This document shows positions 7,617-16,071 of a DNA stretch of 37,369 nt, piece by piece. The notes under the pieces are model-generated. The model was not told the origin of the DNA, made no database searches, and saw only the letters and a list, made by a program, of their open reading frames with translations. The DNA lies in the IMG/VR virus record IMGVR_UViG_3300005289_000012, positions 1 to 37,369 of that record; one strand, written 5' to 3'. Source of the stretch: a virus. A program made the translations under genes and the position numbers. The stretch's first letter is position 1. Every line of letters starts with the position of its first letter.

Positions 7617-8297
7617 TTACTTCCCTCCGCCGGTCGAACTGGTCGTCGAACTTTGGCCCGGTGCGCCCGAGAACGCACCGCCCATCGCGGCCAACTGCTT
7701 GTAGGGCAGGTTCTGCTGTTCTTGGAACTGCTCGTAGTTGAAGTCTTTTTGCTGTTGGGCCTGATCCTGTTGGAGCTGACCAGCGTTGAGCAATTGGCCG
7801 GCATCCTGATACGCCTGGTTGCCGAACTGCTGCGCCATGCCGATCGATTGCATTTGGCGCTGCTTGTCCTGGTCGTACGCCTGGCCGTACATCGAAGTTG
7901 CCACGTCGCCTAGACCCTTCTGGAATTGCTCTTGCAAGCCAGAATTTCCGAACGAACCAGAATTGACCGCCCCGGTGTTGAACTGGCTGCGCACCGAGTC
8001 CTGAGCCTTGCCGACCATCTGATCAAGGTATGGATTGGTCTGCCCACCCTGGATGTTCTGGTTCAACGCCGCCTCGGCGTTGTTGATCGTCTGCGAACCC
8101 TGCGTGGCGCGTTGCGTGATCGCGTCAATGCCCTGCTGCTGGGCAGGGCTCAGATCGGCGAACCGATCGCCCGTGTAGGGCGTGAAACCCTGATTCGACA
8201 AGCTGATCGCCTTGTCGGCATAGGCCGACGCAAGGGGACGAAGCTCATCGGGAATGTTTTGTCTCGTGGTCGATTCACCACCGCCGCCGCCTCCCAT
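7617..8297 (-). CDS. Putative tail/internal virion protein with polyglycine start
   Basis: A 226-residue protein starting MGGGGGGESTTRQNIPDELR. It is rich in Gln and Asn, with many short helices (AYADKAISLSNQG, NAEAALNQNIQGG), and ends in FNYEQFQEQQNLPYKQLAAM plus a Gly/Ser tail. I recognise this as a family found in many podoviruses just before the ejection proteins. A virion role is likely but the exact position in the particle is unknown. Confidence 0.62.
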   Translation of the reverse strand: MGGGGGGESTTRQNIPDELRPLASAYADKAISLSNQGFTPYTGDRFADLSPAQQQGIDAITQRATQGSQTINNAEAALNQNIQGGQTNPYLDQMVGKAQDSVRSQFNTGAVNSGSFGNSGLQEQFQKGLGDVATSMYGQAYDQDKQRQMQSIGMAQQFGNQAYQDAGQLLNAGQLQQDQAQQQKDFNYEQFQEQQNLPYKQLAAMGGAFSGAPGQSSTTSSTGGGK

Positions 8298-8298
8298 A

Positions 8299-8727
8299 TC
8301 AGACCTCCACTTTCAAAGTTTCGTAGACGGGTGTGAACCCGCATTTCATTCGGAACAAACGCGCCTGAGCCGGCTTGGCCGAGCAGCGCACTTCCGAGCA
8401 ACCGAGCTTTTCGGCCATGGCTTTGATCTCCGAGAAAAACTGCTCAAAGTGCCCATGAGGGGCAACCAGATTTGTGACGTGCAGGGCGCGCAGATTCGGG
8501 AGTTGATCGACGCGAACAGCACCCCAGCCGACCGTCTTTTCCTGGTACGGATCGGTGGGCTCGATGGCGAGCATGCGGATCAAAGTCCGCTCACCACGAC
8601 TGAGGATCAGCTTGAGCTGAGATCCCGTGATCTCGCCGCCCGACTCATCGCACGCCGAGGCGAGGCAGTCCGCGCCCTCTTTCCATGCCTTGTCGATGAA
8701 GAAAGTACCGATGGGTTCGAGCTTCAT
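8299..8727 (-). CDS. GNAT-like acetyltransferase domain protein
   Basis: The preferred start is the ATG at 8727 (MKLEPIGTFFIDKAWKEGA), which overlaps the upstream stop by one base, giving 142 residues. The predicted alternation of strands and helices, with VGWGAVRVDQLPNLRALHVT followed by KAMAEKLGCSEVRCSAKPA and ARLFRMKCGFTPVYETLKV, resembles the second half of GNAT N-acetyltransferases. The ending in MKCGFTPVYETL is especially like them. Phages often carry such a protein among head/tail genes. No clean acetyl-CoA-binding motif is seen, so it may be catalytically inactive or structural. Confidence 0.55.
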   Translation of the reverse strand: MKLEPIGTFFIDKAWKEGADCLASACDESGGEITGSQLKLILSRGERTLIRMLAIEPTDPYQEKTVGWGAVRVDQLPNLRALHVTNLVAPHGHFEQFFSEIKAMAEKLGCSEVRCSAKPAQARLFRMKCGFTPVYETLKVEV

Positions 8728-9014
8728 CAGTTGCCCGTGAGGAATCGGCACTGAACGAACGTCAGCGGAGAGTCGTCGATGCACATCCAGCCATAGACGA
8801 CGTACTTGTTAGGCGTGGTGCCCAGCTCGGCCGGCGCAGAGTTGCGCACGAAATCGCCTTTGTTGAACTGGCCGGCGGTGGGCACTGAGGGCAAAGCGTT
8901 GTAGGCGCCGACAATCCGTCCTTCGCTCACCGCATTGACCTGCTGCGCGTGGTTCTTGAGTTCCCGAATCAGCGCCGGATCGCCAGGAACCAGGGGGGTG
9001 ATATTGAGCTTCAA
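8727..9014 (-). CDS. Hypothetical phage structural protein
   Basis: A 95-residue protein starting MKLNITPLVPGDPALIRELK, with a short N-terminal helix and then a beta-rich part (VYGWMCIDDSPLTFVQCRF). It is joined by overlaps to the tail protein gene upstream and the GNAT-like gene downstream. I do not recognise a specific function. Small beta-rich proteins in this position are often head or tail fibres. Confidence 0.6.
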   Translation of the reverse strand: MKLNITPLVPGDPALIRELKNHAQQVNAVSEGRIVGAYNALPSVPTAGQFNKGDFVRNSAPAELGTTPNKYVVYGWMCIDDSPLTFVQCRFLTGN

Positions 9015-10456
9015 CGCATTCCCTCCTGCTTGTACGTGGCCTTCATGTGCGTGACCGTCACCGGCCCCACGAAATCAGCCGCCGCGCGATGCCAGCGAGC
9101 CGACCAAAGAACATCAAACTTCCCGTCGTTCATCGCCCCGCTCGGGCCATCCGTGTACGGATTGCCGCTGTTCATGCTTGATTGGGTCTGGATCGTTGCC
9201 GAGATCGGCGCCTTGGCAAAGCGAAGTCGGATGCCTTGGAGCAACAGAACGATGTCGTCATCACCTACCTCACCGGTCACAAAGCCGCTCGCCACGGAAT
9301 CACCGGACAGGCTTTGAAGCTGATGCGAGGTGTTGAACACCGACAAGGACCGACCGCCCGAGAGCCAGAATTGCGAGTCAAAACCGATGTCAGGCAGGCC
9401 ATCCATCGTCGGGCTGTAGTCGTCCAGCGTGTCGTAGGTCGCGCCAGGAGACACGTATTCGACGGCAGACTCGATGTTCCGATCAGCGCGGCCCCAGCGC
9501 TTGGACTGCACGTTGTAGACCAGCGCGCTATCGAGTTCCGTTGAATCGGGCGACGGGTAGAAGATCCAGACGCGATTGGTCGATCGGTCGAAGGTGCAAA
9601 TGATCTTGTACTTGGCCGATGGGTTCGAGTTCGCCATGAACCACTTGCGGAGCACCCCATCAGCGATAGGCGTCGGTCGCGTGCCATCGAAGAGCCAGAA
9701 ATTGTCCTCGCCCACGAAGAAGTGAGTACCGCCAAGATCGCACCAGGCGCTTTTGCCTACACACCCTGACTCACCGCCAGGCACCGGGGTCCAATCCCAG
9801 ACAACCGGTGCTCCGACGTACTGGCCGAGATAAATGGATCGGCTCTTGTAAGCAATGGCGTACTCGCCAAGCCGACCCCCTGCCGTCAGAGGTCCGGGCG
9901 TCGAAACCAGCCGACCGGATGCCGCTTGCGTGACGACAGACTGAGTCCAGTCGGTGTCATCAAAGACCGCGCAGCAGTGCCAGCCATCGGCCTTTTCCGC
10001 CCCGTCGTTCACGTTCAAGGCCATGACCTGATCGCGCACGGAGAAGACGATCTCTGCCTTCGGTGCCCCGGCGATGTCGGCGAAAGCGCCCGAGGTGGAA
10101 CGCTGAATGGTGTCGGCCCGATTGGCCATCAGCGTCGAGTCGCCGAACTGGGTGATCGACCAGCGAGATTCCGCTCCGCCGCCGTACCCGCCGACCTTGG
10201 ACTGATCGACCCACACACCGGCCAGCAGCTCGTAGATCGCATTCTGTGTCCCCGCCATGACGCGGCGGGTGTTGTCGAGCCGGGAGACGACCGCCGAACC
10301 CTGGCAAACGTCAGCCAGAGCAGGCACGCCCGCAGGCGACGTTTCACTCGGCCCGCCTTCCATGCCAACCAGGGCAGGGATCAGGTTGGTGCAGTCCGAC
10401 AGGAGACCGGGCGTCGTCTGCTCGGCGTCGGGGGCAAAACCAATGATGGGGATCAT
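9011..10456 (-). CDS. Tail nozzle / DNA-stabilisation-like protein
   Basis: A 481-residue, beta-rich protein starting MIPIIGFAPDAEQTTPGLLS. Repeated blade-like segments such as VDQSKVGGYGG, SRWSITQFGDSTLMAN and THFFVGEDNFWLFDGTRP suggest a propeller fold like that of podovirus nozzle proteins (T7 gp12) or the P22 gp10 DNA-stabilisation family. These close the tail tube and keep DNA in the head. The gene follows the head-tail adaptor and precedes the ejection genes, the usual place for this product. Family-level recognition is good; which of the two analogues fits better is uncertain. Confidence 0.65.
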   Translation of the reverse strand: MIPIIGFAPDAEQTTPGLLSDCTNLIPALVGMEGGPSETSPAGVPALADVCQGSAVVSRLDNTRRVMAGTQNAIYELLAGVWVDQSKVGGYGGGAESRWSITQFGDSTLMANRADTIQRSTSGAFADIAGAPKAEIVFSVRDQVMALNVNDGAEKADGWHCCAVFDDTDWTQSVVTQAASGRLVSTPGPLTAGGRLGEYAIAYKSRSIYLGQYVGAPVVWDWTPVPGGESGCVGKSAWCDLGGTHFFVGEDNFWLFDGTRPTPIADGVLRKWFMANSNPSAKYKIICTFDRSTNRVWIFYPSPDSTELDSALVYNVQSKRWGRADRNIESAVEYVSPGATYDTLDDYSPTMDGLPDIGFDSQFWLSGGRSLSVFNTSHQLQSLSGDSVASGFVTGEVGDDDIVLLLQGIRLRFAKAPISATIQTQSSMNSGNPYTDGPSGAMNDGKFDVLWSARWHRAAADFVGPVTVTHMKATYKQEGMR

Positions 10457-11022
10457 CTTGCGCGCGCCACCAAAGGACCGGTATACCGGTTGTCATTGCC
10501 GCTCAGCTCGGCGATTGCGTTCAGGTACGCCTCTTCGTAGGCCGTCTTGTCGGACCTGGTGAAGATCGCGCATTGGATCAGCGCGCCATAGAGGTACACG
10601 TCCGGCGCCTCGGTCGCGAGCCAGTTTTCCGGCGCGGACTCGGTCAGGCCGGGGATCTTGGTGTAGAGCACGCCCTGAACATCCCCGCCGCCGTTGATGA
10701 ACAGATCTTGCGCACCACGCCGGGCGTACTGGGTCGGCGTACCAGACAAGCCGCTCGCGAGCACGCTGTCGAGCGACTGGCGCTTGAGGGGCGTCCCTTC
10801 ATAGCCGGGCACCCAAAGGGCCTTCACGTCGGCGATGTCTGCGGCCAAGGTGATCACGTTGTCAACGATGGGCGTCGCTGCGAGCGTGGTTTCCATCTGC
10901 CGCACGCGCAGGAAGCGATTCATCTTGGTCTCGGCCAAGAGAATGAAATTCGGGATGGACCCATTCAGGTCCGTGCGATGAATGAGCCCGACAATCGCCG
11001 CGACCAGCTCTGTGTAGTTCAT
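10453..11022 (-). CDS. Head-tail adaptor protein
   Basis: A 189-residue, mostly helical protein starting MNYTELVAAIVGLIHRTDLN. The segment ETKMNRFLRVRQMETTLA and the later YGALIQCAIFTRSDKTAYEE match the adaptor proteins of SU10-like and other podoviruses, which dock below the portal (the role of P22 gp4). It overlaps the small gene before it and the nozzle-like gene after it by 4 nt each. It is normally present in twelve copies at the portal vertex (family knowledge). Confidence 0.72.
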   Translation of the reverse strand: MNYTELVAAIVGLIHRTDLNGSIPNFILLAETKMNRFLRVRQMETTLAATPIVDNVITLAADIADVKALWVPGYEGTPLKRQSLDSVLASGLSGTPTQYARRGAQDLFINGGGDVQGVLYTKIPGLTESAPENWLATEAPDVYLYGALIQCAIFTRSDKTAYEEAYLNAIAELSGNDNRYTGPLVARAR

Positions 11023-11321
11023 CGCAGGGCCTTGTTGAAGGTCACGAAGGCCGGGTTCTTCTTCAAGAACTCGATGCAGCGCTTCTTGTCGATCGTTCCG
11101 TCCTGACGCATCATGGTCGCCAGCTCAGCCATGGGGATCGTCCCGATGTGGCGCATGTCGCCCCAGCGCTCGCCCTCGGTCACGGCCCGGGCCTCCGCAC
11201 ACGCATCCACCAAAGGCTGCGCGTCGTAGGTCTTCTGAATGACGGTCTTCCCAGCATCCTCAAGGTAGTGAACCGTGGTCTTGATGCCGGTCTGAGCGTC
11301 GAAATCTTGGAATGCGGGCAT
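11019..11321 (-). CDS. Hypothetical head protein
   Basis: A 100-residue protein starting MPAFQDFDAQTGIKTTVHYL. It contains short conserved-looking segments (GERWGDMRHIGTIPMAELAT and KRCIEFLKKNPAFVTF). It lies directly after the capsid gene and overlaps the adaptor gene. I have seen such proteins between capsid and adaptor genes in podoviruses, but the function is not known to me. The terminator immediately upstream would lower its expression relative to capsid. Confidence 0.65.
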   Translation of the reverse strand: MPAFQDFDAQTGIKTTVHYLEDAGKTVIQKTYDAQPLVDACAEARAVTEGERWGDMRHIGTIPMAELATMMRQDGTIDKKRCIEFLKKNPAFVTFNKALR

Positions 11322-11327
11322 GAAAAA

Positions 11328-11353
11328 ACCCGCCGAAGTTACCCCCGGCGGGT
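11328..11353 (-). terminator. Intrinsic terminator after the capsid gene
   Basis: ACCCGCCG pairs with CGGCGGGT around a 10-nt loop, and the minus strand continues with a run of six T. It sits 20 nt after the capsid stop, so it should make capsid mRNA more abundant than the downstream messages. Confidence 0.8.
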
Positions 11354-11372
11354 CCGTCTCAGTTGCTGACGA

Positions 11373-12356
11373 TCAGGCGGTCAGGTCGGCGACCTTGCCG
11401 TGTGCCTTTTCGGAGGTCACGACCAGGGCGGCTTCCACCGAAACCAGCTCTTTCGTGGTGTGGCCGGTCTTCGCCAGAGGCTCGGACTTGTAGCCGCCCA
11501 GGTAGGCAATGCCGGCGTACTCGGGGTTCAGGACGAACGCCGTCGAGGTGTTGGCCGTGCCCTGCACGTAGTTGGGCACCACGGTCAGTTCGCCGAAGTC
11601 CGACATGTACACGTCGGCGCCGCCGATGATCGTGCCTTGCTTGCCCTTGGAGACGTTCACGCGGTTCGCGGCGATGCCGGCGAAGCTGGAGAACGTCACC
11701 TTGTGCGAAGGCGTCAGGCTGATCACGGTCGCGAACTCGCCGGAGTTCGTGTAGATGCTCTGCAGCACGGTTTTCAGCAGCGCCTCGGTGAACGCGCGCG
11801 GGGTGCCTGCCAGCACCGGGGCAACGGTCGCCAGGCCGGAGGTGTGCGCCGTGGTGGAGCCCACGGGAGAACCGGCACCATGCGAGACGTTCGTGTAGAT
11901 CAGCGGGCCCAGGCCTGCCGACTTGCGCGCGGTGGTCGAGTTGCCTTGAACCGCCGGGTTGTTCGACACCACCATGGCTTCCACGTCGCGCTTGAGTTCG
12001 ACCATGCTCTTGCTGACCTGGTACTTCATTTCCGAAGAACGGCCGGCGGACTTGGTTTTCTCCTGCGTGGTGGACACCACGGCGACCTTGTCGAAGAGCT
12101 GCACGGTGTTGGCCACGCGCTCGGTCGGGGGCAGGGCGGTGCCGGTGCGGTCGTCGCCTTCGATCACGGCGTTGTCCTTGTTCGGCGTGGCGAGGTTGTC
12201 GCGCTGCCATTCGTGGAGTCGCTGGGTGGCCGAGAAGCGGCGGATCGAAGAGACGATGGGCGTCTTTTCGGGGGAGACCATGTAGATCTTGTCTTGCAAG
12301 TCTTCACGGTTGCCGACAGCGTCGTAGCTGTCGAAGGTGTTTGCGGGTTGCGTCAT
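11373..12356 (-). CDS. Major capsid protein (SU10-like)
   Basis: A 327-residue protein with the characteristic N-terminus FDSYDAVGNREDLQDKIYMV and then SPEKTPIVSSIRRFSATQ. This is the signature of the SU10-type major capsid family (also described as DUF5309). The rest shows the expected mixture of a long helix (KYQVSKSMVELKRDVEAMVV) and beta segments of an HK97-like fold. It forms the icosahedral shell. It is preceded by a scaffold-like gene and followed by a strong terminator, as expected for the most abundant virion protein. Confidence 0.9.
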   Translation of the reverse strand: MTQPANTFDSYDAVGNREDLQDKIYMVSPEKTPIVSSIRRFSATQRLHEWQRDNLATPNKDNAVIEGDDRTGTALPPTERVANTVQLFDKVAVVSTTQEKTKSAGRSSEMKYQVSKSMVELKRDVEAMVVSNNPAVQGNSTTARKSAGLGPLIYTNVSHGAGSPVGSTTAHTSGLATVAPVLAGTPRAFTEALLKTVLQSIYTNSGEFATVISLTPSHKVTFSSFAGIAANRVNVSKGKQGTIIGGADVYMSDFGELTVVPNYVQGTANTSTAFVLNPEYAGIAYLGGYKSEPLAKTGHTTKELVSVEAALVVTSEKAHGKVADLTA

Positions 12357-12368
12357 TTCAAATTCCGA

Positions 12369-13265
12369 TCAAAGGAATGCGGCCAGATCCTCGACACGCC
12401 CGCCTTTTTTGAGGCGATCGAGAGCGGCCAGGTTGGTACGTTGTTTCGGTGGCGTGGCCGCTGGCTTGATCACCTTGGGCGCTTGCGTCACCTTCTGCAT
12501 CGCTTGAGGCTTTGCGGCCTGCAATGCGCGCCACTTCATCGCGTCATGCAGCACATGCACGAATCGGGCGTCTGGGTTGTCTTCAGAGATCGCTTTCAGC
12601 TCTGCCGGCGTGATGCCGTAGTGCTTCGTGGCGACGGACGCAATGTCCGCTGCGGTCTTCTCAGAAAAGTCAGGGATGTGCGTCTTCAGGTACTGCGTGC
12701 CATCTGCGAGCTTTTGCTGACGCTGGGTTTCCGTCAGTTGCTGCAGTTGGTTGCTGACCTGTTGCAAATCGCCGTTCGTCTTCTGCGCTTCGCGCTGGAG
12801 CTGTTGGTAGGCAATGTGGAGCTGCGTTGCTTGGGTCGGGTCGGTCGCGGCCAGGCTCTGCCAGTCGATCTGCTCGTACTGGGATAGCCGGTTCTTGATT
12901 TCCCGGAGTTCGACGGCTTTGTCGAACGTCTGCAACATGACGCGCTGGCGTTGCTCGACCACTTGGGTGAGCTGTTCGACCGCCTTGCGTTGCTCCGCTA
13001 CCTCTTGCGTCTTCTGCGTGTAATCCGACTGTCGGAGCAGGGCCAACTTGATCTCTTTCGGGACCTTGTACGCCTTGCCCTCAAACTCCACCTCTTCAGA
13101 TTCGTCTTCACCTTCGCCCTCAGCCTGCCCCTCGGTTTCATCGCCTTCTGCGACTTCCTCGGTTCCTGCCTCTTGCTCCAGTTCCTCGACGTTCTGCTCA
13201 GTGTTGTCATCCAGCAGATCAGCCACATCGGCAACCGACACTCCAGTTTCTTGGTTGGTGTCCAT
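12369..13265 (-). CDS. Head scaffolding protein
   Basis: A 298-residue protein. Residues 1-70 are extremely acidic (NVEELEQEAGTEEVAEGDE), residues 75-190 form long Gln/Glu-rich coiled coils (AEQRKAVEQLTQVVEQRQRV), and the C-terminus is basic (KVIKPAATPPKQRTNLAALD). This charge layout, and a place directly before the capsid gene, are typical of podovirus scaffold proteins, which guide capsid assembly and then leave. The basic C-terminus is where scaffolds usually contact the capsid protein (family knowledge). Confidence 0.82.
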   Translation of the reverse strand: MDTNQETGVSVADVADLLDDNTEQNVEELEQEAGTEEVAEGDETEGQAEGEGEDESEEVEFEGKAYKVPKEIKLALLRQSDYTQKTQEVAEQRKAVEQLTQVVEQRQRVMLQTFDKAVELREIKNRLSQYEQIDWQSLAATDPTQATQLHIAYQQLQREAQKTNGDLQQVSNQLQQLTETQRQQKLADGTQYLKTHIPDFSEKTAADIASVATKHYGITPAELKAISEDNPDARFVHVLHDAMKWRALQAAKPQAMQKVTQAPKVIKPAATPPKQRTNLAALDRLKKGGRVEDLAAFL

Positions 13266-13287
13266 TCACGCTTCCTTCAATGAGAAA

Positions 13288-13328
13288 GCCCGCGTGCAGC
13301 GGGCATAAAAAAGCCCACCGAAGTGGGC
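13288..13328 (-). terminator. Tandem hairpins upstream of the scaffold gene
   Basis: Two hairpins stand side by side. GCCCAC-CGAA-GTGGGC (13313-13328) is followed on the minus strand by six T. GCCCGC-GTGCA-GCGGGC (13288-13304) has only a weak T tract. The first should act as a terminator for transcription arriving from the 95-residue gene at 13349. Confidence 0.7.
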
Positions 13329-13348
13329 ACAGTTCACCTTTCGATGAA

Positions 13349-13636
13349 TCAGGTTCCGAAGAGCTTGCGAATGCCGCGAGGCTCTTCAAGGCGTTTCAGG
13401 TTGGCAGACGCCAGTTTTCCGGTGTCCACATAGCCGACCAGGATCGAGCGGAACTTCTGCGCGGTCTTGGCGAGCTGCCAGAGGGTTTCTTTCCCTTCCT
13501 TGTCGCGTGCCGGGCAGTTCATCCACTGCTCGAACACTTCTTTCTCGATCGCATCCAGCGCCTCTTTAAGCAGCTCGTTTTCCAGCAGCGATGCGGAGAT
13601 CTGGCCCCGGGTCTGTTGTGCGAGTAGGTCGTCCAT
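13349..13636 (-). CDS. Hypothetical head-region protein
   Basis: A 95-residue helical protein starting MDDLLAQQTRGQISASLLEN. It includes AIEKEVFEQWMNCPARDKEG and KTAQKFRSILVGYVDTGKL, and ends IRKLFGT. The stop of the upstream 805-residue gene abuts its start. Small proteins with a similar pattern occur near scaffold genes of podoviruses. The function is unknown to me. Confidence 0.68.
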   Translation of the reverse strand: MDDLLAQQTRGQISASLLENELLKEALDAIEKEVFEQWMNCPARDKEGKETLWQLAKTAQKFRSILVGYVDTGKLASANLKRLEEPRGIRKLFGT

Positions 13637-16054
13637 TTAGAGGCTCATAAGAAGAATCAACACGTCATCCTCATCCCGCCTCATGGCCTGGATGCGGGCT
13701 ATTTCGATCTGCGCCAGTTCAGCGGCTTGTTGCTCCTGCTGACGGCGTCCCAGCTCGATCAGGATCACGCGGTAGAGCGTCATCCAGTCGAAGCCCGGCA
13801 TTTCTGCCACCAACGGGGCGATCGCCTCGCGGACCTCGCGCTTCTGCTCCTTGGCCGGTGCCGGCTGTTCGGCCTTCACCTGGCTCAGGGCAATGCGCTC
13901 GACCACGCGCACGACCTGGGCGACCTTCTGTTCGGCCTCTTCCTCGTCCAGCGCCTTGGGCTTGCGCTGCCACCACAGCTTCGGCGCCGTGTCGGTGATG
14001 ACGAAGCCGTGAGGTGATCCGGTCTGCTCCCCGCTGTACACCAACTCCACCGGATACCCGGTGAACAGGTAGGCGCCCGGCGTGACGATCAGCTCCTTGT
14101 TGGGCGTCACATACTCAAGCTCGACATTCGATCCCGTGACCGAATACGCGCCAGGATCGACGCTCAGCGCCTTCGAGGCGAGCAGCGAGGCATCGGAGCC
14201 GGTGAGGCTGTAGGCCCCAGGACTGACAGAAAGCAGCTTGCCCACCAACAGCCCGGCATTCGAGCCAGACAGGCTGTACACCCCTGGGGTGACGTTCAGC
14301 ACGCTCGACTTGAGCAGCGTCCCATCTGCACCGGTGAAGCCGTAGCTGCCCGGAGTGACATTGATCTCCAGCGCAGGCGAAACTGGCGTGTAGACCAGCT
14401 CCACGTCTGCGCCGCTCACCGCATAGCTGCCAGGCGTCACATTGACGAGCAGGCCGGCACTCAACGCACCATCCGATCCAGTGATCGAGTAGGAGCCCGG
14501 CGTCACTACGAGCGGGCGGCTGTAAACCAGCGCGCCGCTCGATCCCGTCAACAAATAAGAGCCCGGTGTAACCAGTGCGCGACGTGCGTACAGCGTGCGA
14601 GCCGAACTACCCGTCAGCGCATACGAACCAGGCGTGACACGCGACAGCCTGCCGGCAAGCGTTCGGGCACTCGCTCCCGTGAGCGAATAAGACCCGGGCG
14701 TGACCGTGATCTCATACCCTGCCAACACCTTGGCTTGGACCGTCGCCAGCGCGATACACGAACCGTTCGTGTTCTGCGTTGTCGCGGTCTCAGTGCCCGT
14801 CGCGGTGATGGCCTTCTGGCGAATCCGAGAACTGGCCCAGTAAGTGAATGCGCCGGTCGTCTGCCCAGTGTTGAGGCTCGTCCAGCCTGATTGATTGGCG
14901 GGGTAGTTCCCACCCGTGGCATCAAGCCTCGTATCCGCAGCAATCGCCAGACCATTGAGAACGCCCGCAGCGCTCGCCGTGCCAGCCGTGGCCCCTGCAC
15001 CCGTCGCCTGCGCCTTGTTGGTCGCAATCGTGGAACCCGCAAGAACGTCCTGCAGAAACACCACCCAGCAACCAGCACCCGCCACGGGGTTTGTGGCCGT
15101 CATGACCGGCGTGAAGGTCCGCCCAGCCCCTGTGACCGTGACCGTAGCGGTAGCCACCGCGACGGCCTGCGCCACGCTGGACGACACCGCGTTATCGATC
15201 GTGAACGTGCCAGCAAAGTTGCTGGTCAGAGATGAAAGCGAAGCGTCCGGCGTTCCCGCGTCATCGGACTGGTTGAAAAACATCAGCACGCGCTCGGCGT
15301 ACGTCGGCACAGTGACCGATTGAGCGCCTGGCGTTGCTGTCTGCCCCAGATCAAAAAACTGAGGCGTGCCGATGATCGATGGCCGGTACACAAAGGCCGT
15401 GCCGTCGCCGCAAGGAACTGCCGGGTTGTCAGCCATGTCCGGCTGACCTGACACCGTGTCGGCAAACCGGCCCGAACCAGCGTTCATCGGCCAGTTGTGA
15501 ATCAGGCCCGACGTGCGAACAGGAGCAAGAGACCGATATTCCGCCCGGTGCTCAGCCTCAGAGAGAACCGCCGTCCACATGCGCCACCGCGCAATCGTGC
15601 AATCGGTGTACCCGGCAATATCCCCATACCCGCCTAGCTGCGTCGAGCGCTCGCCAGGGATGCCGGCATTCGGAGTGAACGACAGCGTGAGAGCCACCAC
15701 ACCATCCAACAGCATGCGGACAGTGCCCGAGCCGTTGTAATCGATGGCGATGCGGTAATCCCGACCTACCTCAAGCAGGTAGTTGCCGCTAGTGACAGCA
15801 GCGGACGGACCGTTTCTCCCTTCAAGACGGCAGTTGATGCCGTCTGCATTCATGTACAAGCCGACCCAGTTCAGGGTCGAGCTGAGATAGTTCGTCTCGC
15901 CGTACAGCGCGACGATCAGACTGTCTTGGTTGACATCCGCCTCAACGCGGTACAGGCCCGCAACCGTCCAGGCGGTGTTTAGGGCGGGGACCGTGTGGCC
16001 TAGAGGCTCGTGGATGTAGACCGCCTGATTGGCGGTGTCAACGCGAATGGCCAC
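13637..16054 (-). CDS. LamG-like decoration protein with ten VTPGSY repeats
   Basis: An 805-residue protein. Residues 1-215 look like a concanavalin/LamG jelly roll (WTVAGLYRVEADVNQDSLIV, YRIAIDYNGSGTVRMLLDG, and CTIARWRMWTAVLSEAEHRA, the usual ending of such domains). Residues 225-445 form a Thr/Ala/Gly-rich beta region. Residues 447-675 contain ten tandem repeats of about 22 residues with the pattern VTPGSYxxTGxxAxL. The C-terminus (690-805) is highly charged and helical and ends IQAMRRDEDDVLILLMSL. The gene lies in the head module between portal and scaffold. A capsid-surface or head-fibre protein that binds glycans is a reasonable guess, but unproven. Confidence 0.7.
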   Translation of the reverse strand: MAIRVDTANQAVYIHEPLGHTVPALNTAWTVAGLYRVEADVNQDSLIVALYGETNYLSSTLNWVGLYMNADGINCRLEGRNGPSAAVTSGNYLLEVGRDYRIAIDYNGSGTVRMLLDGVVALTLSFTPNAGIPGERSTQLGGYGDIAGYTDCTIARWRMWTAVLSEAEHRAEYRSLAPVRTSGLIHNWPMNAGSGRFADTVSGQPDMADNPAVPCGDGTAFVYRPSIIGTPQFFDLGQTATPGAQSVTVPTYAERVLMFFNQSDDAGTPDASLSSLTSNFAGTFTIDNAVSSSVAQAVAVATATVTVTGAGRTFTPVMTATNPVAGAGCWVVFLQDVLAGSTIATNKAQATGAGATAGTASAAGVLNGLAIAADTRLDATGGNYPANQSGWTSLNTGQTTGAFTYWASSRIRQKAITATGTETATTQNTNGSCIALATVQAKVLAGYEITVTPGSYSLTGASARTLAGRLSRVTPGSYALTGSSARTLYARRALVTPGSYLLTGSSGALVYSRPLVVTPGSYSITGSDGALSAGLLVNVTPGSYAVSGADVELVYTPVSPALEINVTPGSYGFTGADGTLLKSSVLNVTPGVYSLSGSNAGLLVGKLLSVSPGAYSLTGSDASLLASKALSVDPGAYSVTGSNVELEYVTPNKELIVTPGAYLFTGYPVELVYSGEQTGSPHGFVITDTAPKLWWQRKPKALDEEEAEQKVAQVVRVVERIALSQVKAEQPAPAKEQKREVREAIAPLVAEMPGFDWMTLYRVILIELGRRQQEQQAAELAQIEIARIQAMRRDEDDVLILLMSL
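14030..14712 (-). repeat. Ten tandem ~66-bp coding repeats (VTPGSYSLTG units)
   Basis: The repeats encode units beginning VTPGSYSLTG, VTPGSYALTG, VTPGSYLLTG, VTPGSYSITG, VTPGSYAVSG, VTPGSYGFTG, VTPGVYSLSG, VSPGAYSLTG, VDPGAYSVTG and VTPGAYLFTG. Eight units are 22 residues; the fifth is 27 and the ninth 25, both enlarged by an insertion of the VSPALEIN/VTPNKELI type. Divergence between units is high, so the array is old and not freshly slipped. Confidence 0.9.
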
Positions 16055-16071
16055 GAGCTACCCGACCAGGG

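Noticed and set aside
11400-12887. 495-codon plus-strand frame opposite capsid and scaffold genes
   Set aside because: Antisense shadow; it runs through the end of one real gene into another and has His/Arg/Gly-rich composition.
14030-14712. CRISPR array suggested by regular repeats
   Set aside because: The repeats are in frame, encode VTPGSY units and vary in sequence; there are no spacers.
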